Positions 41,838 through 52,374 of a DNA stretch of 64,000 nt are shown here, piece after piece (position 1 is the first letter of the stretch; each line of letters opens with the position of its first letter). The notes under the pieces are model-generated. The model had not been told where the DNA came from. It saw only the letters and a program-made list of their open reading frames with translations, and did not search any database. This DNA is from Achatina immaculata. Taxonomy: Eukaryota; Mollusca; Gastropoda; Stylommatophora; Achatinidae. Location of the stretch: the NCBI GenBank assembly GCA_009760885.1, contig CM019719.1:38094584-38158583 (forward strand), in the 5' to 3' direction. A program made the position numbers and the translations under genes.

Positions 41838-43545
41838 AGGAAAAAAGCTTGACTGAAAGTGCAGTAAGGACACAAAATGGACAACTGGTCAGTGGAGAAA
41901 GAGAAAAAATTGAAAGATGGAGGGAACACTTTAACACCCTACTAAACAGAACACAAGCAGCACAAACAATAGACATACCTGAAGCAAAAACAGAACTAAA
42001 CATCAATACAGGACCAATAACAATAAATGAAGTAAAGGAGGCGATAAAGAAGCTAAAATCAGACAGGGCACCAGGTGAAGATGAAGTGACTGCGGAGATG
42101 TTGAAAGCAGAAGAAACAGAAACACCAAAACAACTTTGCCGGATATTACAACAAATTTGGAATCTAGAAAAAGCCCCAGAGGAGTGGAAAACTGGGCTTA
42201 TAGTAAAACTACCAAAGAAGGGTGACCTCAGAGATTGCGGGAACTGGAGAGGCATTACCCTACTGCCACTCACCAGTAAAGTATTTTGCAGAATAATCAT
42301 CAACAGAATTGTACCAACACTTGAGGAAAAACTTCGGAAAGAGCAGGCAGGATTTAGGAAAGGAAGATCATGCATAGATCACATATTTGTACTTAGACAA
42401 ATATTAGAACAGGCAAATGAGTGGCATAGCACAACATATGCATTATTCATAGATTTTGAGAAAGCCTTTGACAGTGTCAGCAGAGATGCACTGTGGAAAA
42501 TCCTAAGATGGCATGGCCTCCCCCATAAAATAGTTAATGTAATCAAAGCCCTATACAAGGGTTTTCAGTGCAAAGTTATCTGTGGAGAACATACCTCCAG
42601 CAGCTTTAGGGTACAAACAGGAGTGAAACAGGGATGTGTACTATCACCAACATTATTTATCTTGGCAGTAGACTGGTTAATGAAGGAGGCAACATCAGAC
42701 AAACGCAGAGGATTACAATGGACCCTTGACACAGTGCTGGAGGACCTTGACTTTGCGGATGACATTTGTCTATTATCAAGCAGTCACAAAGATATGCAAG
42801 ATAAAATAAACAAGCTAACTCAGAATGCAAACAACATAGGACTAAAGATCAACGTAGGAAAGACAAAGTTAATGAAGCAAAATGTGAACAACAGAAATGT
42901 ACTCAGAGTAGATAACAAGTTAGTGGAGGAGGTCAACGAATTTGTATACCTTGGCAGCAGAGTAGTAGAAAATGGAGATAGCACAGAGGACATCAACAGC
43001 AGACTTACTAGAGCAAACCAGGCTTTTGCAATGCTGCAGAATATATGGAAATCAAATAAACTAAGCATAAATATAAAAATCAGGATATTTAAGAGTAATG
43101 TTCTAAGTGAACTACTCTATGGAAGTGAATGCTGGAAAATCACCAAAACCATAGAAAACAAGTTGAATTCTTTCCAGACTAAATGTTTACAAAGGATTAG
43201 AAAAATATTTTGGCCAAACACCATAAGAAATAACATCTTATTAGCAGAAATGCAGATGAAACCACTGACAACAATTATTGAGGAAAGACGCTGGCGATGG
43301 TTGGGACATGTGCTCCGAATGACTGACAACTCACTACCAAAAATAGCACTAAGATGGACACCACAGGGGAGCAGAAGTAAGGGTAGACCAAAAGAGACAT
43401 GGAGAAGAACAACAGAAAGGATGTTGAGCAATAGAGGACTCACCTGGGCAAGAGCAGAAAAAAAGGCGAAGGACAGGCATTTGTGGAAAACCCTTGCGGA
43501 AGCCCCATGTGCCCTGGGCACTTAAGGTTCAGAGAGAGAGAGAAA
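41838..43545 (+). mobile_element. GA-family RTE-like LINE, 5'-truncated, first of a tandem pair
   Basis: It starts after the endonuclease and ends CACTTAAGGTTCAGAGAGAG. AGGAAAAAA occurs at its left edge (41838-41846) and again after the second copy's tail (44669 onwards). That suggests one duplication around the whole pair, although the site is low-complexity. Confidence 0.88.
41849..43525 (+). CDS. GA-family LINE reverse transcriptase (5'-truncated)
   Basis: Open for about 558 codons with no stop up to TAA at 43523-43525. The ATG of the real protein is missing because of truncation. Blocks are KLKSDRAPGEDEVTAEML, IVKLPKKGDLRDCGNWRGIT, KEQAGFRKGRSCIDHIFVL, ALFIDFEKAFDSVSRDALW, VQTGVKQGCVLSPTLF and LEDLDFADDICLLSSS (intact FADD). 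Then come the thumb, EFVYLGSRVVENG, and the C-terminal RWRWLGHVLRMTDN and RSKGRPKETWRRT. RT copies LINE RNA at the nicked target. The intact frame and near-identity with the second copy make this the youngest-looking family here. Confidence 0.9.
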   Translation: MTESAVRTQNGQLVSGEREKIERWREHFNTLLNRTQAAQTIDIPEAKTELNINTGPITINEVKEAIKKLKSDRAPGEDEVTAEMLKAEETETPKQLCRILQQIWNLEKAPEEWKTGLIVKLPKKGDLRDCGNWRGITLLPLTSKVFCRIIINRIVPTLEEKLRKEQAGFRKGRSCIDHIFVLRQILEQANEWHSTTYALFIDFEKAFDSVSRDALWKILRWHGLPHKIVNVIKALYKGFQCKVICGEHTSSSFRVQTGVKQGCVLSPTLFILAVDWLMKEATSDKRRGLQWTLDTVLEDLDFADDICLLSSSHKDMQDKINKLTQNANNIGLKINVGKTKLMKQNVNNRNVLRVDNKLVEEVNEFVYLGSRVVENGDSTEDINSRLTRANQAFAMLQNIWKSNKLSINIKIRIFKSNVLSELLYGSECWKITKTIENKLNSFQTKCLQRIRKIFWPNTIRNNILLAEMQMKPLTTIIEERRWRWLGHVLRMTDNSLPKIALRWTPQGSRSKGRPKETWRRTTERMLSNRGLTWARAEKKAKDRHLWKTLAEAPCALGT

Positions 43546-44668
43546 TGAGTGGCATAGCACAACATATGCATTATTCATAGATTTTGAGAAAGCCTTTGAC
43601 AGTGTCAACAGAGATGCACTGTGGAAAATCCTAAGATGGCATGGCCTCCCCCATAAAATAGTTAATGTAATCAAAGCCCTATACGAGGGTTTTCAGTGCA
43701 AAGTTATCTGTGGAGAACATACCTCCAGCAGCTTTAGGGTACAAACAGGAGTGAAACAGGGATGTGTACTATCACCAACATTATTTATCTTGGCAGTAGA
43801 CTGGTTAATGAAGGAGGCAACATCAGACAAACGCAGAGGATTACAATGGACCCTTGACACAGTGCTGGATGACCTTGACTTTGCGGATGACATTTGTCTA
43901 TTATCAAGCAGTCACAAAGATATGCAAGATAAAATAAACAAGCTAACTCAGAATGCAAACAACATAGGACTAAAGATCAACGTAGGAAAGACAAAGTTAA
44001 TGAAGCAAAATGTGAACAACAGAAATGTACTCAGAGTAGATAACAAGTTAGTGGAGGAGGTCAACGAATTTGTATACCTTGGCAGCAGAGTAGTAGAAAA
44101 TGGAGATAGCACAGAGGACATCAACAGTAGACTTACTAGAGCAAACCAGGCTTTTGCAATGCTGCAGACTCTATGGAAATCAAAAAAACTAAGCATAAAT
44201 ATGAAAATCAGGATATTTAAGAGTAATGTTCTAAGTGTACTACTCTATGGAAGTGAATGCTGGAAAATCACCAAAACCATAGAAAACAAGTTGAATTCTT
44301 TCCAGACTAAATGTTTACAAAGGATTAGAAAAATATTTTGGCCAAACACCATAAGAAATAACATCTTATTAGCAGAAATGCAGATGAAACCACTGACAAC
44401 AATTATTGAGGAAAGACGCTGGCGATGGTTGGGACATGTGCTCCGAATGACTGACAACTCACTACCAAAAATAGCACTAAGATGGACACCACAGGGGAAC
44501 AGAAGTAAGGGTAGACCAAAAGAGACATGGAGAAGAACAACAGAAAGGATGTTGAGCAATAGAGGGCTTACCTGGGCAAGAGCAGAAAAAAAGGCGAAGG
44601 ACAGGCATTTGTGGAAAACCCTTGCGGAAGCCCCATGTGCCCTGGGCACTTAAGGTTGAGAGAGAGAG
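43546..44668 (+). mobile_element. GA-family LINE, second of a tandem pair
   Basis: It begins directly in the (GA)n tail of the first copy, at the sequence corresponding to 42417, and repeats it to the end with few changes. The reading frame is open from the junction to the stop after ALGT, with FADD intact. No extra duplication is seen at the junction. Confidence 0.93.
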
Positions 44669-44809
44669 GAAAAAAAGTAATAAAATTTTGTGCTTTGATT
44701 AGATAAGATTTGCAGTGAGTCATTATAGATTAAACAAGACAGTCACTCATTTTTCTTATCTCCTTAGTGTATGAAAGAGTTATAACTGAGTTAAATTAAT
44801 TGCATGTAC

Positions 44810-45195
44810 AGGGCATTCCAAAAGTTCCTTTACACTTTCCAGAAATCATTGCATGATGATGACAAATGCAGCTACATGGAGAATATATATGTTAATTATT
44901 ATTGTAGAGAAATTCTCAAAGTTTTAGACATACCATACAGGGATTCAATGTGTGCCCCGCCTAGTAACATGGCACATGTCAGTGTGATAATTGGGTTCCT
45001 CCCAAGCTTTATGTAGCATGTCAGGAGTAATAGATGCAATGCCATCTGTGATTTCCTCCTTCAGAATGTTCCGATGAAGGTGAGGGTATGCAAATGTATA
45101 TTGATCGTTCCTCCACATGAAAAAGTCACGAGGTGTCAGGTCTGAGGATCATCTTGATCTTCAAAGAAGTAAGATCCACTTATGCAAAACAATGA
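44810..45195 (-). mobile_element. IS630/Tc-mariner-type transposase 3' fragment
   Basis: The minus strand shows SDLTPRDFFMW (the usual SPDLTPCDFFLW with the last acidic residue region), then a segment with WEEP, DMCHVT and GTHIESLYG, which fits the R-x-D-x-C-x-x-x-G-x-HIE end. The outer end carries GTACAGGGCATTCCAAAAGT, a terminal-repeat-like sequence. Decayed. Confidence 0.55.
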
Positions 45196-46076
45196 CAAAA
45201 CACACAAAGAGAGACACTGATGAAACTCATGGGGATTCTTAACTGCTTATTTACTGCAATTCTCCTTGTTATTTTGTTAAGGCATTTGACTGTGTACAAC
45301 ACCAGAAACTTTGGGAAATAATGGAAAAAAACGGGATTTCCGACACATTTGATACAATTAAGATCACTGTGGTATCTAGACCAACAAGAAGCAGTAAGAA
45401 TAAATAGTGAAACAACAACTTGGTTTGACATAAAACAAGGGGTCTGTCAGGGGTGCATATTGTTGCCTTACTTATTTAACTTGTATACTGAAAATATAAT
45501 GAGGAATGTTAGAGAAGATGTAGACAAAGAATATTACAATGCCATAACAATTGGAGGTTATGAAATACCAGAGATTAGATATGCTGATGACACAGTATTA
45601 CTGTCCACAACACAAAAAGGAATGGAAAAACTAATTATGTCAGTCCGTAAGAATAGTGAAGAGCAAAACCTCTATCTTAATGTGAAGAAAACTAAATTGA
45701 TGACAACTGACAAAACAAATAAGGCATCTGATATATGTATCAATGAGGAAAAACTGGAAGAAGTGGAGAGTTTTGAATATCTTGGATCACTGCTAACTAA
45801 TAATTGAGATACAATAAGGGAAATTAAAAGGAGGACATTTATTGCTCTTCAGAAAGTAAAACAACTAAAGAGTCTGTGGAGAGGAACAGACAGAACCTCA
45901 GAAATAAGATTTTTAAGGGCATGCATCTTTCCCATCGCAACATATGCCTTTGAGACCTGGACACTTAACAAAACAGCTGAGAAATGCATAAATGCCTTTG
46001 AATGTAAATGCTACAGAAGAGTTCTTCAAATACCATGGACACAAAAAATAACAAATATATCTATACTACAAGAACT

Positions 46077-46403
46077 GTGATTTCCTCCTTCAGGATGTTC
46101 CGATGAAGGTGAGGGTATGCAAATGTATATTGAATGTTCCTCCACATGAAAAAGTCACAAGGTGTCAGGTCTGAGGATCATCTTGATCTTCAAAGAAGTA
46201 AGATCCACTTATGCAAAACAATGACAAAACACACAAAGAGAGACACTGATGAAACTCATGGGGATTCTTAACTGCTTATTTACTGCAATTCTCCTTGTTA
46301 TTTTGTTAAGGCATTTGACTGTGTACAACACCAGAAACTTTGGGAAATAATGGGAAAATGGGATTTCCAACACATTTGATACAATTAAGATCACTATGGT
46401 ATC
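46077..46403 (+). repeat. 327-bp copy of 45048-45376
   Basis: Direct duplicate, with few differences, of a segment that includes part of the transposase fragment and the start of the AATG LINE about 1 kb upstream. It is fused to the 5' end of the GAT-family LINE and lies inside the same AAGAACT-bounded insertion. Confidence 0.93.
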
Positions 46404-48890
46404 AAGACTATTTTATAATGACATAGAGACAGCACTAAAACACACAGTCACATGAAGTTACCATAGTCATGGGAGATTTTAATGCCAAAGTTGGTAAAGG
46501 AAGAACTTCAGACATCGTTGGTGACTATGGACTGGGGGAGAGGAATGACAGAGGTTATAAATTAATTGAATGAGCAAGAATACACAGCATGGTTGTAGGA
46601 AACACCTGATTTAAACAACATCTTCGAAGACTGGCAACGTGGTGCAGTCCAGACAAAAAGACTTTTAACCAGATAGACTACATATTAATCAACAAACGAT
46701 TCCGCAATGCATTACTGACAACAAAAACCATGCCAGGAGCTGACTGTAATAGTGACCATGATCCACTCTGTGGAAAAGTTTGAATAAAACTAAAGAAAGC
46801 AGGCAGAAAAGTGAGAAACATCAAACTGAGTACAGAACTTCTTAAAAATGACCAAGAACTGCGAGAACAATACAAAGTTATTATAACAAATAGATACAAT
46901 GCAATAGCAAAGATAAATAGTATAGATGAACAATGGGAAATGTTAAGAGATTCTATCCACCAAACTGTTAAGGAGATAATACCACCAAAAAAAGAAGCCC
47001 CTAAAAATAAATGGATGACAGACGACATCTTAGGACTGATGGACAAGAAGAGGAGGAGTAAAAATAACGAGAAAAAATATAATAAGATAAATAAAGAAAT
47101 AAGACGCAAATGCAGAGAAGCATAAGAAGTGGTTAAATGAGCAGTGCAGACAGATAGAGGACTCTCATATTAAAGACAGCAAAAACATGCACAAACGAAT
47201 TAATGAACTCACAGGCAGGAAAACAAAATATACCACAGGATGCCTGAAATCGAAAGAAGGTAAAATGTTAATGGGAAGAGAAGACATTGTGGACAGGTGG
47301 ACAGAGTATATCAGTGAGCTATATGGAGGAGAAAGACTAGAATTAACACCAGATACTGAAAACTGTGAGGGACCACCAATACTTGAAGATGAAATCATGG
47401 ATGCCATCAAACACATGAAGAAAGGAAAAGCGACTGGGCCTGGTAATATAACAATAGAAGAAATAGAGGCACTAGAGGAGAGAGGAATAAAAATAATAAT
47501 CAAGTTACTGAATGACATTTACAATAGTGGTTATATTCCCAGTGACCTGATTAAATCCACGTTTATAGCACTACCAAAGAAACCAGGTGCAAAGGAATGT
47601 GACGATCACCGGACTATCAGCCTCTCATGTCACATAACGAAGCTGCTTCTGAGAATAATTATGAGAAGAACAAGGAAAAAGATAAAAATGGAAATAGCAG
47701 ATGAACAGTTTGGATTTGTTGAAGGAAAGGGAACACACAATGCCATTTATGCTTTACGAACACTAACAGAAAGAGCTTTAGAAGTACAGAAAGATCTCTA
47801 CTTATGCTTCATTGATTACACCAAGGCATTTGACATGGTGAAACATAATGAAATTATTATAAAGCTTGAAGACATCAATATAGACGGCAAAGACCTCAGG
47901 ATTGTAAAACATCTATACTGGCAGCAAGAAGCAGCAGTTTGAGTTGAAAATAGAATTGGAAAATATCAACCTATAAAACAAGGGGTGCGACAAGGATGTG
48001 TACTATCTCCAGACCTTTTTTCTCTGTATAGCGAGAATATTCTAAGAACAATCATCACAGAACCAGGCATAAAAATTGGAGGATACAATATTAACAACCT
48101 TCGGTATGCTGACGACACAGTACTGATAGCTGAGAACCAACAAGACCTCCAAAATCTCTTGGATAAAGTCGCCAAAGAAAGTGAACAGAAAGGCCTTACT
48201 TTGAACATCAAAAAGACACAGACTATGGTTATATCTAAGAAACAGAATCCACCAGCATGCAGTATTAAATTAAACGGAACTATTCTAAAGCAGGTGCAGA
48301 AATTCAAATACTTTGGAGCAGTAATAACTTCAGATGGGAAATGCAAAACAGAAAATAGGAACAGAATAGGCCAAGCAAAGACTGCATTTCAGAGAATGAG
48401 AAACATTAACCAACACATCCTTATCAATGAATGTTAGAAAACGAGTCCTAAAATGCTATATTGAACCTATCTTGTTATATGGAAGTGAATCATGGACAAT
48501 AGGCAAGTCTGCACAAAAATCATTGGAAGCAGCAGAAATGTGGTTTATTAGAAGAATGTTGCTAATCCCCTGGACAGCAAAAATAACTAATGAAGAATGT
48601 AGGAGAAGAGCTGGAGAGACAAAAAAACCTTGTCAAAAAGATAAGAGAGAGACAATGTACTTTCATAGGACATGCAATGAGAAGATGGGGCATTGAAAAT
48701 ATTATAACAACAGGAAAAATAGAAGGAAGAAGATCAAGAGGAAGACCAAGAGAAATGATACTGGACAGTCTGATGGGATGGTGTGAGAGGAGATCACCAG
48801 CTGAGCTGATGGCCTGCATGAAGGATCGGGTACTCTGGAGAAGCATAATAGCCAACACCAGTCGGCACGGCACATGATGATGATGATGAT
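46404..48890 (+). mobile_element. GAT-family RTE-like LINE, long copy
   Basis: The endonuclease end is present (VMGDFNAKVGKGRTSD, LINKRFRNALLTTKTMPG, SDHDPLCG). After a Lys-rich linker comes reverse transcriptase: MKKGKATGPGNITIEEIEAL, FIALPKKPGAKECDDHRTIS, ADEQFGFVEGKGTHNAIYAL, CFIDYTKAFDMVKHNEI, GVRQGCVLSPDLF and NNLRYADDTVLIAE (intact YADD). The C-terminus ends SRGRPREMILDSLMGW and (GAT)n. Stops at 47941 and near 48437 plus a shift near 48640 disable it. The same family lies at 7363-8429. Confidence 0.92.
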
Positions 48891-49199
48891 AAGAACTTAA
48901 TATTGAATAAGTCTGGCTAGTAAAGAGGATTAAAGAGAGAAAATAAATTTAAATATTCTGGGCACATAAAACATCATGATAATCTAGAGAAGACTGTCTT
49001 GGAAGGGTACATAATGGGAAAAAGAAAGAGAGGAAGACCAAGGCAAAGATGGCTGCAAGACATCATTGAGGATCTGCAAATGGATGCATCAGCAGCAGGC
49101 CATCTTGCTTACAACCGAGAGGCCTACAGGAGTGCTGTTAGGGAGGCAAAGTTCCGCAAGGGACATGCAAATGAATGAATGAATGAATAAATGACATCG

Positions 49200-51220
49200 C
49201 CTGCTATTTCTAAATCGTGCTTGTTCATGTCTCAGTTTCTGATCTAATGCTGTTGAGATTCTTCTGATGATTTTTCCTAATATTTTACTTGGGACAGAAA
49301 AGAGGGTTATTCCTCTCCAGTTGTTAGTCTGTACGGTCTCTTTTAGGTATAATTCCCCTGTTCCATTTTGTGAGAATTGTTGTAGTTTCCCAGATTTCTT
49401 TGAACAATGACAGCAGCAGTTCTGCTGCTAGTTCTATATCTATTTTGAAAAGTTCTGCTCAAGTTGTCCTGCCCTGGAGATTTTCTAATTTTCAGTCCTT
49501 TAACTGGTGTAATGATTTCTTCTTTACTTGGTGTATCTGTCTTTATATATATAAATCATGTTCAGCTTCAGGGATGTCTATCTGTGTTGTTGGTGGGTTT
49601 CTTCTGAGAAGCTGTTCAGCCTAACTTTCTTCTTGTCCCTTTTCTGATGTGATGAGTTTTCCATATTTATTTTGACAGAAACGTTCGTTGTCCTATACTT
49701 TCCAATAGTAGTGTTGGTTGTTTTGTATAATGTACCACGTTCACCTTTCACTGCTGCATCCTGGGCTTGTCTTGCTAGTTCTTCCAGGTATTCCTTTTAT
49801 CAGTCCAGGTTTGTTGTTTTACTAACTTATTTAACTGTCTGTACTGTTCATTATATCTTTCTTTTAGTCTTTCTGACTTGACTTTCATTTTCTTACTTTT
49901 GAGCTGCTTTCTTAACTGTATAGTTTTAAGAGTTTCTTGTGTCATCCAGTCTTGTATCTTCTTGTTTCTGAAACCTAAGCAAGTTTTACAGCTTTCATTG
50001 TACACTGTTGCTATCTTATTCCATTCTGATCTACACTTTTTATTCCTGTATTTTCTTTATTGTTGGTGGCACTGGAAAGTTTTTTGAACTTCCATTACAA
50101 AAGCCTTTTATTATAAGTGTATCTTTCAGTTTCCCAATGCCACATAGCTTTCATGTTGTCACTTTGTGTCTTGTGCCTTTAATCTTAATTTTTTATCCTA
50201 GCTTCTACAAGGTGATGATCGGTACCTGCATCAGCTCCTCTTCTCACTTTCACATCTTGTAGAGAATTTTTTGTCTCCACCTACCATTAATTAATATATG
50301 ATCTATCTGACTTCTGTCACAACTGTTTGGTGAATACCATGATAATCTATGTATTTTCTTGTGTGGAAAAAGTGTCCCTCCAATCACAGTCATTTAGGCC
50401 ACAGAAATTTATTAGTCTTTCTCCATTATCATTTACTGTTCTACTACCGTGCTTTCCCATGATTCTTTCATTGCATAAATTATCTGTTCCAACCTTGGCA
50501 TTGATGTCTCCCATTACTATTATGAGGTCATGTTTGGGTGTTTTTTCTATTTCTTTTTGTAGGTGGAGATAAAAGTCTTGTTTTTTTTTGTCCTCATCAC
50601 TATCATTTGTTGGAGCATAGCACTGTATTATAGTAATAGTGGCGAATTTCTCTTTCAGTCTTATTTTTATCAGTCTGTTATTTATAGGTGTCCACTTCAA
50701 TAATTCTTTTTCTATATCTTTCTTCAGTATAATGCCCACACCTTCATGATGTTGATGGTCATTCCTTCCAGAAAATAACGCTGTTTCTCCTATTGCGATT
50801 TTATCATCCTGTCCCTGGCCATCTGCTCTCACTTGTTCCTAGAATATGCAGTTTTTAGTTCCTCATTTCTGTTGTTTTCTGTCATAACTTACCATTTTCA
50901 AACGTTGTTTTGAACATTCCAAAAACCGATTTTAGTTTCAGACTTTGCATTTAGTACATCCACTGTCATGCTATTGGCTTTTTTAGGCTTTCACCACCAG
51001 CAGTCATATGAGCTTCATACTCTGGAGGTCCATCCCACAGTGAGACTTGATTAATTGTTTTTGTTTCTGTAACATGTTTAACTTTTTTTTTTTTTATGTG
51101 ACAGGGTTTTTGGCCCTGCGTACAATCTCCGTAGTCACCTCTTATGACATACAGAAGGTAGTAGTGGCTTTATTCTTTACTCCCCAGACAAACATCCAGG
51201 CCCTGCAGCCACACTTGTGA
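49200..51220 (-). mobile_element. RTE-like LINE, endonuclease half
   Basis: The minus strand encodes an APE endonuclease open over 50832-50347: VGIILKKDIEKELLKWTPIN, TITIIQCYAPTNDSDEDKKK, LIVMGDINAKVGTDNL and NDNGERLINFCGLND. Further broken coding follows, with the first RT block ending near 49200, where the AATG LINE tail adjoins. The 5' region to about 51220 contains a TTTTTGGCCCTGCGTACAAT segment. The 3' half is absent. Confidence 0.8.
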
Positions 51221-51427
51221 TTTCATTCAGAGAAAGACATAAACCAAATATCACTTTGTCATTATGTTACTCGAAATATGTTTCTAACATTTTTAATATT
51301 TAATTTACCTCTGTCATTTATGTTATTTGAATTGTCTTATTTTTTCAGCTTGTGTTATGTTCTTTAAGTCATTGTCCTCACCTAAAGTTATTTCTATTCA
51401 ATCATCAACATCTGTCAAATATTTCAG

Positions 51428-51507
51428 CAAGCCACTGTGATGCTACATGCATAGAGAAGCTATTCAAACTGCAAGTAAACTGTGAAAGTGCTGAAGAGCT
51501 CATTCAG
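51428..51507 (+). CDS. SNTX-AIG1-Hint gene, exon 6
   Basis: A short 80-nt exon (acceptor AAATATTTCAG, donor ATTCAG|GTTATT), starting in phase 1 and ending in phase 0, as the two neighbours require. It encodes a Cys-containing helix: HCDATCIEKLFKLQVNCESA then EELIQ. No domain is recognised. It is supported only by splice sites, phase fit and absence of stops, so confidence is lower than for the longer exons. Confidence 0.5.
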
Positions 51508-51689
51508 GTTATTATCAAATAATAGTCAAGATATTTCTTTATAGTTTTAGCAGTCTGTTTCAAAATAATGACATGATAATGGTGTTATATTTCTTTGAAA
51601 TGAGTCAGAAAAATTTCAAAAACTCTTGCTGATAGTCACATCAGTAATGAAAAAATTGTATCTGTCGAATTTCATGAAAACTGTTCTAT

Positions 51690-51850
51690 TACCTTAACAG
51701 TTTATAAAAAACTGGTCAGATGGTTTGGCCACATTACACAGGCAGGACACGGATGGAGGAGATAACAAATACCATAAATATCCCCTTATATGAAGCAAAA
51801 TGCTGAGTCTCGCAAAGAAGTCCATTTCTTAAACACATGCCTACTCTCTC
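51690..51850 (+). mobile_element. WFGHIT-family LINE scrap
   Basis: KKLVRWFGHITQAGHGWRR matches the C-terminal motif of the family at 61190-63995. The following ~300 bp to 52160 are A-rich with no assignable content. Confidence 0.5.
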
Positions 51851-52374
51851 CCCCCTCCCACCAAACACTGATAGATAAAATAAATGAGGAAAGCAATGAG
51901 ACAAGATCGGTTAGAAATATTAAGAGAAGCATTCCATTAAATATGAAAGGAATCCCTACAAAGGCAACACACACCAAGGCACAAAAACAAAGAAATAAAG
52001 AGTATATGTCCTCTAATTCATGAAAAAGAGAAAAAAATGAATAGCAGAAATGATTGTTCTGCGAAGATATTAACAAAGAAATACAAAGAGAGTACAAAGA
52101 TCAGAAAGAAAGATGAATGAAAGAAGAGTATGAACAGCGGCAAGGACTTTTATATAAAAAAAAATAATTCAAGCCATCGGGATCTAGTTATATGTATTTT
52201 TTTTTATTCATTAGTGTGTTAATGCAGATTACATGCTAGATGTTAGTGGTGGTTTCCTGACATTATTTGATTGAAACACAAGTTACCAGAGTTGATGGTG
52301 TAAGGATAAACCTCATTTTTTTACATTTGCATTTATTGTCTTCTATGATATGGCGGAAAACCGTAAGTTAATAA

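Larger units (their letters stand above)
45280..49195 (+). mobile_element. AATG-family LINE split by a chimeric insertion
   Basis: The 5' part is 45280-46076 (KAFDCVQHQKLWEIMEKNG, IRYADDTVLLSTTQKGMEKL with intact YADD, EKLEEVESFEYLGSLLTNN then a stop at 45806). The 3' part is 48891-49195 and ends AAGTTCCGCAAGGGACATGC and (AATG)n. AAGAACT is duplicated at the split (46070-46076 and 48891-48897). Confidence 0.9.

Noticed and set aside
43117..43521. Antisense frame MPRAHGASARVFHKCLSFAF, recurring at 18348, 30633, 33609 and 44245
   Set aside because: It is the shadow of the conserved GA-family LINE C-terminus on the other strand.
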